DNA of 64,000 nt from Cubamyces lactineus. Its lineage: Eukaryota; Basidiomycota; Agaricomycetes; Polyporales; Polyporaceae. Of the stretch, positions 1-12,120 are shown piece after piece. The notes under the pieces are model-generated. The model worked only from the letters and a program-made list of their open reading frames with translations. It did not search any database and was not told where the DNA came from. Numbering within the stretch: position 1 is the first letter of the stretch; each line of letters opens with the position of its first letter. The position numbers and the translations under genes are program-made. Where the stretch lies: positions 372,001 through 436,000 of the forward strand of contig JACDTU010000012.1 in the NCBI GenBank assembly GCA_022376465.1. Direction: 5' to 3'.

Positions 1-487
1 AACAGGTATGTCAGGCCTCATCCGAGACTTATAACCAGAATTCATAGCCTATTCTGACGATCTTCTCTTCGTTTGCCCTTAGTTTACACCAACTCATTCA
101 TTGTTGCGTAAGTCTCCTTGCCACGCTACGGCCTCAATCTCAGTGCACTTGGGCTAACCTGCATGGACCGTTCACAGCCTGAACACGCGGCAACTTGTCC
201 GCACGCGAGGTGAGCTGGCCCACACGAACCTCGACACCGGCGTCGTCCTTGGCGAGAACGGCTCTGGCACTGTCGTCGCGAACCAAATCGACCTGCCGCT
301 GACTTCGGTGAGCATCGTTCTCGCATGTTCATAACCCCATTGTCCGCGTCCAGTCGTTAATACCTTGGACTACGTCCAATAGATGGTGTTTGCCGAAGGC
401 CCGTCGCGGACGCAGCTCGCTGAAGGAGAGCTTGAAGACAAGCCTATGCAGGAGAAGGACGCTGTGAAGGTAGTCACGATGGTCTGA
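1..487 (+). CDS. DUF6534 family membrane protein, 3' end only
   Basis: Last exons of a gene that begins before the window. A 25-nt exon at 83-107 reads VYTNSFIVA across its junctions, an exon at 178-307 begins LNTRQLVRTRGEL, and the last exon (383-487) begins MVFAEGPSRTQL and ends at TGA 485-487. These match exon for exon the ends of the two complete paralogs at 4348-6742 and 24694-27082, including the 25-nt exon. DUF6534 proteins are basidiomycete membrane proteins with several helices and a cytosolic tail; their biochemical role is not established. Only the tail and the end of the last membrane segment are present. The first five bases look like the end of the preceding exon, followed by a GTATGT donor. 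Confidence 0.8.
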
Positions 488-669
488 GAGTCTGATGGTC
501 TGATGGTCTTCTGCGGGATATAATCTGTAGTCTCAGGTGTTGTCTTGAAATCTGTGCTATGCGCTGTAATTGTCTTCTGTATTTCCTGCCGCGGTTAATT
601 GACTTTGGGCGACTCGTCAGATATGAGTGGCCTGCAATGTGTGTTGCGGTCTGGATGCTAACCAATTTC

Positions 670-3149
670 TCATGATGACGCAGAATGCAAGTATGGCCGT
701 ATTAGAAGAGGGAGCTGTGGCCCAACTGCGGGCTCACTCTTCAACGCAGGCCTCTGCGTCAACATGCCCACAGCGGTCACGTCTTCCGGAGCCACGCCGA
801 GCTCGAACACAAACGAGCGCACAAGTGTGAACAAGACCGCCTTGATCCTGCACGATAACAGATGGATATTCAATAAAGCGAGCGTCGAAATCAAATGGAG
901 ATACGCACTCTGCGATGGCAAAGCGATACCCGATGCACGAGTGCGGCCCCGCGGCGAACGCGAGCACGTTCCCCCAGACGCTGGGAATGCTGGACGCTGC
1001 TTCAGGAGGGTTGTCCCATCGCTCGGGCCTGAGAACCAAGCAGTGACAGTTGCATCACGGTCTAGCGCGGTCGGAACGGGCGAGAGTGTCTCGGAACTGA
1101 CCTGAATTCCAGTGCATCATCTCCCCAGATAGCCTTTGAGTGATGGGGCTCAAGGATGGATATGATGACACGGTTCCCTGCTGCGATGCTAGCCCAGGTC
1201 ATCGAGTCATCGATTTAGTGAATGGTTTCGGGGATGGAGATATTCGGGCTCACGGTATCTCATGCTGTGCCTTCCCATGTCGATCTACGATAGGCTCACT
1301 CAGAGGGATCACGTCGTCCTCAGCTGCCGCGCGTAGCGTGAACACGACCGGGGTATACAACCTGAGCGTCTCGCGAACGACGCGATCGAGGTAAGGGAGC
1401 AACGCTAGATCGTCCATCGTTAGAGAATCCGTTGGCACGCCCAGGAGCTCTTCGCGAAGCTTCTGTTGTATGTTGAGGTTCTGCGTGAGTGCGAAGAGAC
1501 ACCAGGCGGTCGTGATAGTCGTGCTTTCGTGACCAGCGACGAGGAAGCTGCATAGTATCCAGGATAGATGTGAGCATTCCGCGGCCCTTGGGTCAAATGA
1601 ACAGTGACATACGTGGGTATCTCTAAGATCGCCTCGGTGAGATACTGAATCTTGGCGTCTTGTAAATTAGGACTCACGAGAGAGAACCTCTTCGTCGGTA
1701 AGGCGCTGACTGTCTGCTAAATTCGATGCCATATTCGCCTTGATGAGCAGTGTGAGCAGGTCTTTGCCCGGGAGGTCCTTCTTGTCCAAGACGCCGTTCC
1801 CGATATCCACTTCACGCCGAATGGCGGCTTTCTTCTCGCGAATGAGGCCGATGCCGATCCTGCGAATGACGGCACGGGCACGTCGGATCTTCTCAGTGCG
1901 TTCATCTGGCTGTTGGCACACGGGGATGCCGGAGCCGTCATTTCAACACTCAGGGCGGAGTACAACTGGCGAGACAGATAACGTACGAAGAAGTCGAGGA
2001 AAGGTAACCAGTCCATCATCACGCGGTATATCGTGACGGGCGGGACCGCGCTGAATATCTCGCAAAACGCCTCGTCGATCTCATTGGATTCTCCGTTCTT
2101 ATTCAGTGCCTTCAGATCGAGTCCGAATCCTGCGGAGCGTGTTACGGTTGGGAACCATCAAACCAGTAATACGCATGCACATCGCTCACCTGCGAGACTG
2201 ATGGCGTCGAGGGTTAGCTTTTGCAAGCCATCCATGGCATTGATACGTGCGCATCCGCCGCTCTTGTAGATCTCGTCCGCCCATATCTCGCGAAGCTACA
2301 ATACAATTGTGAGTCCATGATGTCTGACAATGACTCGTGCTGGGGCGGGGCATATACGTACTTCTGCAGATTTGTGAACGAATATATGCATGAGATCTCG
2401 GATTTGAGATGCCCCGAAAGCGGGACTCTGAAGACGCAAACGGAGGTCAATTTCAAGTGTGACAATTTAGGTAGTTACGACAATGCGATCCCACCATGAT
2501 TGATCTCTGCGTATAGATTAGTGATCAACGTGGGTTCGGGGAAATAATATGTATTTTCTCACCTGGCCTCTATGCTTTGCACCTCGAAGAAGATTCGCTG
2601 GAAGAGCACAACTGAATGGGACGTTCTGTACACACCTTCAGAGACTAAGATACCTACATACGGTCAGATCGTCGGACTTGGTGATGAATACCAAACGATT
2701 ACGGTCGAGTGAGTAGCGCTTACCATCACCAATGATTTGGGCCGCAGATATTCTTGCCTCCAAGGGTTTGACGTACTTGTCTGAGCATAGAACATGCCGA
2801 ATGACAACCGGGTCAGCCGTCCATAAGCATGGGATCTATGTAACCGTAACGGCATTGTACCGGGTGAACTGAGAGATCGAGGGCCCAAGAGAGTGTGAAC
2901 GAGACTCACCCTACAGAGCCAGCGACACGGCACGTTTGTACCATACCGCGCGATCCAGTGCTGCGTGATGGTAGAGTTTCCGGCCTTGCAAGCAATGTTC
3001 ACATGCCCGTAGAAAAAACTCGGGCTCGGAGGACCTCTCAAAAGGCGTAACTGCGACATGTACACGGGATATAGAGAGCGGCATACGATATGAACAGCAA
3101 GGGTGCCGAGAACGCATGCGAGGGCAGCAATGACGGTCGAGACCGACAT
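670..3149 (-). CDS. Cytochrome P450 monooxygenase, microexon-rich (paralog of 28517-30921)
   Basis: Haem-thiolate monooxygenase, predicted ER-anchored by an N-terminal hydrophobic helix (starts MSVSTVIAALACVLG) followed by a Pro-rich hinge (LLRGPPSPSF). Spliced by eye it contains the I-helix motif AGHEST, the K-helix ExxR as ETLR, the PERW stretch and the haem loop FAAGPHSCIG; the C-terminus reads LLIRPYLHSASS. The haem loop has His where FxxGxRxCxG usually has Arg, a change seen in some functional P450s. Exons of 18 (2636-2653), 20 (2563-2582), 12 (2495-2506) and 10 nt (1613-1622) are needed for an open frame and are conserved in the paralog. No stop or frameshift was found in the exons checked. 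It is divergent from the DUF6534 gene at 4348. Substrate unknown; the start is chosen as the Met before the membrane anchor. Confidence 0.88.
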
Positions 3150-4347
3150 GCTGGGCCAGAAAGCGTTCTTTGTTGGGTATGAGGTGAGTAGGGAATAGAG
3201 AAAGGACGTCAAGGGCAGGTCCAACTTGCTTGTCGTCGCTCTCAGGCTAGTGACTAGTCGACCAGATACGCCCAAGATTTGCACGCGTAAGTACTACTAG
3301 CCTAGAGTAGTGCTGGGTGCCCACGTTTCAGGAGGCCCATCGAATGATATGGAAGCGGAGTGTACTAGATCTTACGGCATAAGCGTCCACACCGAAGGAG
3401 CCATGGCGGTCAGGAAGATACCCACTTGGGCCTGGCAGTGCGCCATGCCCATGCGCATGAGAGGTAAGTTGGGAAGCGCCGGCTGCGGGTGCGTATACCG
3501 TGGCACTGCCGCCCATAGCCTGATAAGCGCCCAGGCACTCACCAACTTGGAACATCGCCGCGCTGGACACGCTCAGTGCCATTCCCTGCACACCAGCTAA
3601 GTATATCTTGCCCTACAAAGACTTACATGCATTCCGCGATACCCGGGGCTCATTAATATGTAAGGCACTTTATGCAGGGAAACTAATGCAGCTCATGATC
3701 ACATTGCTTGCGGTCCTTCGTCCCTTGGCCACACGGTTGTACTGAGACCGTGACAGAACTTAAGTAGGTCCTGAGTAGGCCCACCGATTGATTCTCTTCC
3801 ACCCCTCATTGCCTGGGTGCCATGATTCACCCAAAAGTCTGTTGGTGGTAAGTACTCCAGGACAATTATCCAACGCAATGTCAGCACTTACTCCCGGTCC
3901 GAGATTAAGTTTGTTCACGCAGTTCAGCGCGTCAGTCCAGAGCGTTGTCCGCCCTACATGAACCATCTGCTGCGTATGTGCCTCAATGCACTCCTCATAG
4001 AAGCCCGAAGCTGTGGCATCTATTGACAGATGGCATTCCCAGGCCGCCATCTCTAGGACAGACTTTCCCTCGAGCCCTCTTCGCACAGCCTGATCAGCGT
4101 TGAGTATGCCTCACCTCCTGCTTCTAATGTGTGCGTGTCTGATACAGTAATCTTGCTTCTTATTTGTATGATTATAACTTGCAGACACGACGACAGCGGC
4201 ATGACGTGATTTCCTGGATGATGATCATCCCTAGTGCCTACGGGGTCCTGAAGATTACGTTCAGCCAGAAGGTACGTGAGTGAGCGACACGCTAAGGATA
4301 GCCCGCATTTTTCTACAGCCGTCAAAGCTGTCTGTTTATAAGGCGCG
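3150..4347. promoter_or_regulatory. Shared upstream region of the divergent P450 and DUF6534 genes
   Basis: About 1.2 kb separates the start codons of the minus-strand P450 and the plus-strand DUF6534 gene, so it should hold both promoters. A TTTATAAGG stretch ends about 5 bases before the DUF6534 ATG, too close for a classical TATA box. A possible short minus-strand coding piece lies inside and is listed separately. I see no repeat or RNA gene. Confidence 0.45.
3699..4089 (-). CDS. Possible small unassigned gene or gene remnant
   Basis: Two minus-strand pieces can be joined. One (about 3895-4089) reads through EGKSVLEMAAWECHLSID and ends LNLGPG before a GTAAGT donor. The other runs from an AG at about 3830 to TGA at 3699, beginning AMRGGRESIGG. 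The join keeps frame, but I recognise no family. There is no convincing start, and the piece sits in the divergent promoter of two other genes. It may be a remnant, a non-coding transcript or chance. Confidence 0.2.
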
Positions 4348-6742
4348 ATGAGCCTCGCGTCTACCCGTACTACTACGGGTCCCAGTGTTATCTCCATGGC
4401 TTCGTCTCTCGCTGGCCCCTTCGCGTCCCTGCTTAACCAGTTCAAGACAGGTATCGGATCCTGGCTTGTGGGCACACTCCTCAGTACCCTGTAAGTGACC
4501 ATGTCTGTACGTCAGACTTGGCCGTAGTCGCTCAGGCCCTTTCAGCCTCGTTGGGATGCTCTTGCAGCAAACCTTCCGATACTTCCGTCTATATCCCAGT
4601 GATCCCAAGTATATGAAAACATGGGTATATTATCATCCCATCTACGTATCTCGATTCTATGCTAAATTCATCCCCACTGGCAGGTGATCACAGCCGTGTA
4701 AGACAATGAACCTAGTCCGTTGCTTGCCCTTGTCCCGCTGACAATTAGCCCACGGATGACCATGACTTATAGAATTCTGCAGATGCTGACTACTGCGATG
4801 GCTATGCATGTATCGTAGGTCCTTGGGCTCTTCTATTCACGTATACCTGAATGCGAACTTCTTGCACCCAAGCTACTACTACCTCATCTCTCATTATTTG
4901 GATCTTACCGTGTGGACCCGCGGAGATGTCTGGTACGGTTACGACTTGCCCCGCTCATTGTATATTGTGTTCATGTCATACATGCACAGGTCCGCACCGG
5001 TGAGTTGCGCCCACCCTCAGTTGCCACCAGCTCGCTGACGCTATGTCCTCAGGCTGTCCCTATCGTCGGAGTGAGTGGAGTATCATGGATGTTTCTCTGC
5101 CCCTTTGAGCTCACCAAACCTAGTCGATCAGTAACCTCGTATCAGAAAGGTCAGCATACTGGAGCCGCTTTGGGCGGATCACACCGTACTCACAATGCGC
5201 CGCCCAGTTTCTTCGCTCGTCGTGTTTACATGAGTATGGCTCGAAAGATCGTCCCACGTCGCCACTTTTCTAATTTGCGTGATTTTCACAGTTGGCCGCC
5301 GATACAGCCCTGTTGTGTTGTCTGCGGTGTGTAAGATAATGGATCATCACCGGGCGCAGAATTGATGGTTTCGTTGTGGCGATTAGATGGTAATGGTGAT
5401 GGCGTCTTGTGGTGAGTGTTTTCCTGGCTGTATTGTCTTAGGATCAATGTCTAAGCCGTGTGCGGCGACTGTAGGATTCTTCATCGGTATGACGATTCCT
5501 TCAACACGTAATACTCAGAGCTGACGTCGCACTGTTATGATCAGCGAGAGCGGTACAAGGGTACGTCATATTGTGCTTGCTCTCGTGGTAAACCTTTACC
5601 CTGATGGAGCTTCCTAGGTACACGCAACCCGACATAGTCGCATCGGTGTCTACTGGTGGAGTTCGTCTTCCCTGAATCTCCGATGTACACTTCATGCCGT
5701 GCTGATGCCATCGACAGTGGATCATCAACGTCGCATCTGTGCTTCTCCTCCTCGGGGATGTCCAGCTGACAGGCATCCTCGTCTACGTCCTTCACCAGAA
5801 TCGTGGCAGCATACGGCGGTGAGTAACTCCGCGACATATGCCACTCCTCTCTGGAATTCATCAGATCTATACCCACACAGCACGAATTCAATGGTGGACA
5901 TCCTGATCGCCTACGCGATCAGTAGCGGTATGCTCAATGTTTCTGTACCACCATCGTACAGACGCGCTGACCTCGGCGTGCGATTCCGACAGGCTCGCTC
6001 ATCTGGTGAGGAGCTCATTACACATCATAAGGATGCCCGCACTTCGTGAAACTGATCAAGTCCCACTGTAGCGTGATCAACATAGTTTGTCTGATCCTGG
6101 TGAGCTGACTGTGTCCGCTCGAGGATGGGGGTCAGCTTCTCAGGGCCCCATCGACAGTCTATTGTGTTTCCCCATGTGCCTATCTTCAGCGCCGCGTCGC
6201 TGGTATCTCAAGCCGGTATGTCCTCTTGTCGAAGCAATCACAGGCGCTGACCAAAGGCGTCTAAGTCTATACCAACTCATTCATCGTAGCGTAAGTCGCT
6301 CCGACAGATTCCGAGATCTCCAGTCCCGCCTCAACTTGCTAGCCTGGGTGCTGACTTATGATCCCGCATATGTAGCCTGAACACACGTCAATTCGTCCAG
6401 AGTCGAGGAGAGCTGGACAATACGAACATTGACAGCGTTGTCGTGCTCGGAGAGAAGCCCAGCGCCGGCGGCTCGTCCGGGAATGCACAAGTCAGTCTGC
6501 CCTTGACCTCGGTAAGTGTGCTAGTCTCCTGCGCTTGCCTCGATCATCCGGCAGCACGCTTCCAACATTCGGCTGAAATGCTGTCATAGATGGTATTTGC
6601 AGCCGGTCCGTCGCAGTCGCAACTCGGCGATACGGCTCTAGAGGCATCATACTCCGACGACAGCCTACGGCACCCGGCGAAAGGCCGTAGTGAGCGTGGA
6701 CTGGAGAAGACCGCGGATCTCGTCAAGGCGTCATGTGTCTGA
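4348..6742 (+). CDS. DUF6534 family multi-pass membrane protein, about 20 exons
   Basis: Full-length member of the basidiomycete DUF6534 family. The reading starts MSLASTRTTTG, with IGSWLVGTLLSTL beginning the first membrane segment. It continues through FRYFRLYPSDPKYMKTW, YYYLISHYLDLTVW, SFFARRVYM, LLLLGDVQLTGILVYVL, the family signature RTNSMVDILIAYAISSG, VYTNSFIVALNTRQF and a cytosolic tail ending VKASCV. An open frame needs many tiny exons: 14 nt (4684-4697), 10 (4990-4999), 18 (5053-5070), 26 (5124-5149), 25 (5387-5411), 12 (5475-5486), 16 (5545-5560) and 13 (5993-6005). Every one has a counterpart of equal length in the paralog at 24694-27082, so the model is well supported. Function unknown; predicted at a cellular membrane. 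A second in-frame Met at 4396 is an alternative start. Confidence 0.88.
4684..4697 (+). other. 14-nt microexon of the DUF6534 gene
   Basis: Flanked by CAG and GTAAG. It encodes VITAV across the junctions and leads into ILQML of the next exon. The paralog has a 14-nt exon at 26788-26801 encoding VVLTV in the same place and phase. Confidence 0.8.
5475..5486 (+). other. 12-nt microexon of the DUF6534 gene
   Basis: Flanked by GTAG and GTATG. It encodes GFFI across the junctions. The paralog has a 12-nt exon at 25995-26006 (GFFV) in the same phase, followed in both genes by a 16-nt exon. Confidence 0.8.
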
Positions 6743-6961
6743 GGTATGAACATGAGCGACGATGAGATCTCGAAGCTCACTATAATCATGGCGAGATGTG
6801 TGTGAAATCCTCGCTACTCGTACAGATAAACACGCAAGAGCATGTCACGTCGGGAAGCACTTCGAAAGAAACGTGGTGGATCCTCATACCGGTACCCGAT
6901 ACGAATGCGGAATGGCCGACTACGCGTGACGTTTCGTCGATTTGAGCCTGGAGTGTCCATC

Positions 6962-8610
6962 TCAGGAGTGCGGCGTGCTCTGCCAGCTGGTATAGTAATT
7001 GAACGGGTCTACGGTAGTTGAGATTACGGTCAAATCTGCGCACATTGAAGATGTACTCACTATGATCTTCGCCCACCATCTGATCGACAGGCAACGGCGG
7101 CAACGGCGGGGGTTCTTCGTTCATCTTCTCGGGGCCATTCACGGTGATCCTCCACGCGCCTCTAGCGTGAATGAAGGGATAGTTGATGAGGTCATCAGCG
7201 AATAGCGGCGGGATGGTCGGGACCGGGTCCTGTGAGTTCACAATGCGGAACATGTGTTTGCCGCTGCCCTCTCGGGTGCGCTTGTTGAGCTCGGTTGCGA
7301 ACGGTTCGTATGAGGAACGAGGACCGCCATAGGTGTACAAGTCCCCGAGCGCGAACTGTGCGAACGCCGTTTCGGCCTCCTGGCGGCGGAGGAATTCCGC
7401 GTAAGTGAGAGCACTGAACGCACCACCAAGGGAGTGGCCCTAAAGCGACGCGGTCCGTGTAAGCATTGTCTAGACGACGAGCGTCGCAGGATAGACCTAC
7501 CGTGAAGTGCAGCCTTGAGTCACTAGTGTAGACGCTCCTAAGCTGCTCGACGAGCACCTCTGTCCCAGGTGTCACTTTAAGAATAACTACGTGTCTGTAC
7601 CTTGAACGAAGGTTACATACCGAAGGGCACTTGAGAGTTGAGATCCGTCGTGAACTGTCCAAACAGGGCGAGGTAGAAACCGCGGTGCGTCGGTGCGCCC
7701 CATAAGATTTCTGGTTGGGGAGGCACAATCGGTTGCCAGTCCAAGTCGGTCAGTTTGTCTCTCAAGGAATTAGTTCCCTAGCGAAAAACTCTCAGCACTC
7801 ATGCGCGAGTATGGGAAGCGCTTGGGCTGACCTTGAAACCGACACCCATGAATGGTTTGCCGCTCGCCTTGCTGATGAACAGACCGGCGTATGCACCACT
7901 CTGATACAAAGTCCCGTCGGGGGTTTGCTCGGCAAAGTCTGTGGGAATAGCGCAACCCAATCTATTGAGATGGCCCAGCTAACAGCATGACAGAACTCAC
8001 CGCAAAGCTGAACAAACTCGCAGTCAATTGCCGCTGCCTGCCATGGTATACGTTCTCAGCCTGCGGTACGGGACAGTGCACTATATAATGACATGATGCC
8101 GACCACGGTGAGAATTAACTCCTGGGAGGCGTCGAGATGAGCCAAAGCGCGATCGTAGTCTCCAGCACGAGCAGCCGAAAGAGCGCTGATGACCTCTTTG
8201 TCCTTGCTGGACGCGTCGAGGAGTCGGGTTAGTCTTCGACACACGACGTACGCGCATGTTGGATTCATACCGGAGGTACATTGTGATACTCTCCACGAAG
8301 GTGAAGAACACCGTGTCCCAGTTCGGCGTGACGTACGAGTCGCTGGTACACTCTGCGGTCAAGAGGACGTATCAGCTTGTTGAACATTTCATACATCAAC
8401 ACCGGGAAGAAGACAGGTCTTACGCATGTCGCGTGCAGCTTGCAAGGCGGAAGGGTTGTCTTGAATCCAGCTAAGGATATTCTCCATGACGACCTCGGGT
8501 GGGACGTCATCGGTGGGGGCTTTACGAGGAGGCGGAACCTCCAGTTGTGCAAGTTGCTTGAGGTGTGCGAGACGGATGTCGCGCAGGAGCGGCTGGGGAA
8601 CCTTGGACAT
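6962..8610 (-). CDS. Class 3 (fungal-type) lipase, alpha/beta hydrolase
   Basis: Predicted triacylglycerol/ester lipase. The nucleophile elbow GHSLGG is at an exon start near 7441, right after an acceptor, followed by DLYTYGGPRSSYEPF, typical of Lipase_3 proteins. Upstream exons give ALGDLYTYG-type core pieces and WGAPTHRGFYLALFGQF. After splicing out a GTGAGT...TAG intron the C-terminus reads DHNPFNYYTSWQSTPHS, with the presumed catalytic His just before it. The N-terminus (MSKVPQPLLRDIRLAHL) is charged with no signal peptide, so an intracellular enzyme is likely rather than a secreted one. Without that last intron the frame would run on to 6786, but the spliced end fits the family better. 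Confidence 0.85.
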
Positions 8611-9274
8611 GGTTCACAACGAAGCTCAGGGTTAGATGCGAGTGATGTTGGGCTTGCTAGACGTCGTAAAGCTCGCCATTATATATATACATACCTGTGC
8701 GCGGACACGGGACCTGCTCCTCTAAGTTTCCACTGCGTTTAGGTTGGCCGGTGTACACACGCAACAGTCCCTGACGTGCTCACCTGCTCAAGGCACAACT
8801 GAAGTGGGAGATCCACGGTGTCGTACAGTTCATGGAACCGAATTCATTTGTGCGCCCTAAACCCGCTCTGTGGCGATTTCGAGACAGCTTCCCTGCTCGC
8901 GAACGAATTCGCGCAACCTACCACTAGACAGAAGTCAGTTGTTAGGCGCGAGGAACCTGCGGGGCCGGAGCAGAGGTCATGAGTTCGACGGGTACGACAT
9001 GAGAGGAAGGAGCGTTCACATACTGAACTATGGTGCCCATTCCGCCGCTTACACTCCATGATAGCTGTCAAGCCCGGTATGACGAGGAGACACAAAGACG
9101 TAAACGCAGACGAGAGTGTGACAAGTGAATATTGCTACAAAATGTACATGCGCGGGATTGCAACGAGTGTACAGTGTGTTGTATAAATGTATAGATACGA
9201 GAGTTAGATCACGAACTAGAGATGACGTTGAACGTGGAGATGAGTGTATGGTCCGAGCGCCAACGAAGGCGCGT
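8611..9274. other. Intergenic: lipase upstream region and helicase 3' side
   Basis: About 660 bases between the lipase start and the helicase stop, both on the minus strand. It should hold the lipase promoter and the helicase 3' UTR. Only short unconvincing ORFs occur on either strand; no repeat or RNA gene seen. Confidence 0.5.
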
Positions 9275-12120
9275 TCAGAGAATGTCCTTCCAGTACTCGA
9301 GCTCTTCGTCTACGTCCTGATCTTCGATGTAGGCCGGGCCGAGGTACTTGCCCGCGTGCTCTGACATCCATTGCAAGACGCGGGGGTGGGCGCGAACCCT
9401 GAGTGTATGTCAGTCTCAGTCGCGCTCGAGTATGACAGATGACGACATTGACAACTCACTTGGAAGGATCGAAGTTGAGAACTTGGAGTGTATCCAGGCG
9501 CGTCGCTCGAGAAAGAGCAACGTATGCTTGAAAAGAGAATGTTGGCGCTTAGTGCCCTTGCGGCAAGTGGGGTGTATCTCACCTTGACCCTTCTCAAAGA
9601 TCCTGTTAAGGTCCACCCGGACGCGTTCTAGAGTCTGACCTTGCGATTTGTGGATGCTCAGTGCCCAGGCCAAAATGAGAGGGACCTTGCACGCTGGTGA
9701 GTCCTGCCGATACAACTCTTCCCTGCAAAGAACATACCTGCTCGCGGGTCACCTCTGTCGAGCCTTCTGCGCTAACGACCTCGAACGAGAGCGGTACACA
9801 CAGCTGTGTCACCCCATTCTGGAACTGTACCGCAGGCCAAACAGTATTGAGCCGTAGTATCCGTTGGATCATTTGCTCGCGTTGGTCCGTGCTTTGCGAT
9901 CGACTAGGGGTGCTCGTGGGCATTCTCGCTTGAGACCCGCCAGGGGCGTTTGGCGCATCAGAGTCCTCACGATCCCGCGAATCGGGGAGCGCGATTTGGA
10001 TGCCCATGGTGAGCGCTTCGCGTGGCTTGTAAAATCCAACCACTCGTCCTATGGAGCCATTCACAAGAAGGCCTTGGATGATGTTCTGTTGCACAATGAA
10101 TTGAACCAGACACATAAGATCAGGTAGTATGTCCTACCTTCACCAGCATTACTTGTGCACCGACCTTGAGCGCCAAGACTTTGGGGACAATCACGTCCCT
10201 CAGTGCCCGTTCAATCCGTAGCGGAGGATACTGGTGCCCTTCCTCATCTCTGCCTGGCAAGTCGAGTGCATGATACAGTCGCGAAGCATCAGGCAGCTGT
10301 TTCAATCGTTGGCTGTTAGCGCTATCGACCTCCTGACGTGTCGGGTACCTATGCGGGCTCAGCATGGCTTTGGATAACAAGGAGTGAGGCACGTACAGCT
10401 CTGTTGGTTCGATACCATCAGTGTACTTAACAGTTCGCGATAGATCTCGGAAGGCCTTGGTTGTCGCTGTATTCATGCGTCCATACCGCATCGCGTTCAG
10501 CATATCAACGAACTCTGCAAACAGCGGTCAGCTTGTCCAGTTACACAGCAGTGTCACTTGTGGAAACGTACTCTGGTCTTTCTGACGGAACACACGAGTG
10601 AGGATTACAGGCGGGCCTACGCAGCGCGACCAGGACTTCGCATCGAAAGCGAAAGTTGCTGGAATTTGAGCACCCGTTCCGCTTTTATCCGGCACAGGCG
10701 GTAGCTGACAGAAATCTCCGGAGAGCACGAGCTTATGCCGTTGTTGAGCCTGCCAAGATTTCACGCCTAGCATCTAGGGGACCTACCTGGATTCCGCCGA
10801 ATGGTAGCTCATTCTTTCTGAGTTGTCGGCCTATGTATTCCTGAAGCAATTGAGTCATGAGTCACCGTCAGCGGCCACATCAAGTCGAGCTCACCAGCTT
10901 ATCGAAGAGCCTCCCGTCAATCATTGAGACTTGAAGAGGTAATCAGTCAAATCCTGTATGACATACATCTCCACAACTCACTTTCGTCGATGATCAAGGT
11001 CTGGCATAGTCTCCACCTATCCAGCACCTTGCTCTTGCGCTCGTTTGGGTCGCGTTTGAGAAATACTTCCTCTTCTTCGGTCAGCCGATGACCGGCCCGC
11101 TTCTTCGCTAGTAGCTCTTCTCGCCTTTTCTTCTCTTCTTTATACTCCCGGCTAGCGATACCGAGGATCTTTCCAACTAGGGTGTCTTGGTCTTCCTTAC
11201 CCAACCCTATTCCCGCCCACGAGTGCAATGTGCAGCCACCGATGTTAACCGAGGCAATCCCGGTCGAAGCCGTCACACCCAACCGTACGCTGGGTCGACC
11301 GCCACGCAACTTGATAATTTCCCGCAATAGTACAGACTTGCCCGTTCCTGAGCGCTTCTCGATCAAATAATAAATTTCGCAAGCAAGATCATTTGACAAA
11401 CCTGCGGACCCAGTGAAGAAAACGCTCTTGCCTTGCTTCACCATATCAAGAACGTGCTGTTGTTCGGGAGAAAGCTGTATTTCCTGAGGGGGCGGGAGTT
11501 CTGGCTGGGCGGGTGCGTCGACGTTCATCCTAAAGTCACCGAATGCAGTCGAGGGAGGAGGTTGAGTAGACATTGCCGTAGGGCCGTCTATCACCATCGC
11601 GTGTTGCGAGTGTGCAATGGACATGTCTTCTATCTCCTCATCTTTCATAGTAACAGTCTCTTGCGTCATACAGTATTGCGTTGGCGGCTCCTCCTGACTT
11701 GACGGAGCCTGGCTGCTCGAGGCCCCAGGATCTATGCCATCAAACGGTCGGCATAAGTGTAGTTAGTGGGGCGGTGGGAGGGAAGCGCTCACAGGAATAA
11801 GGAGGTGCCGCATCTGCCACTGCAGCATCTGCGACGCCAAGGAGCCACGCACGAGCTTCGGCCAAGCTACGAAAACTCTTGTGCATTGCACCCGAATACC
11901 TCGAAACCTACGAACAATGACGGCACGAACGGTTTGTTCATGCAGTCACTCGCACATATAGTTGACAGCTTACATTTGCCTTAGTCTGTTACCGATTGGC
12001 AGCGTCAATCTCTGTTGTAGCGTCGCAGCGATCATAGTCGTGACCTACTTCTTCCCATGATGTATATATCTGTGTGCCTTGACGTCCGTTGTGCACAGCG
12101 TAGTACTTCTGCTTGGACAT
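9275..12120 (-). CDS. PIF1-family DNA helicase with N-terminal RNase H1-type hybrid-binding domain
   Basis: 5'-3' superfamily 1B helicase of the PIF1 type. Core motifs in order: Walker A GSAG/TGKS (split by an intron), [16 protein letters not shown], the Walker B-like [44 protein letters not shown], and the C-terminal [15 protein letters not shown] plus [11 protein letters not shown]; it ends at TGA 9275. In front, exons at 12049-12120, 11974-11985 and downstream splice into [23 protein letters not shown] and [19 protein letters not shown]. This matches the RNase H1 N-terminal (viroplasmin-like) RNA-DNA hybrid-binding fold. A Ser/Pro/Gln-rich linker joins the domains. Starting at the internal Met (11669) would lose this domain. 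Likely nuclear or mitochondrial, acting on G-quadruplexes, R-loops or telomeres (family knowledge). Confidence 0.88.
11974..11985 (-). other. 12-nt microexon in the hybrid-binding domain of the PIF1 helicase
   Basis: Encodes TKAN between SWEE and VSRYSGAM. On the minus strand it is preceded by CAG and followed by GTAAGC. Including it keeps frame and restores the usual spacing between the WEE turn and the GxxGA segment of the domain. Confidence 0.7.

Noticed and set aside
6786..6961. Lipase C-terminus extending to 6786
   Set aside because: Splicing a GTGAGT...TAG intron near 7050 gives DHNPFNYYTSWQSTPHS and an earlier stop, which matches lipase endings better.
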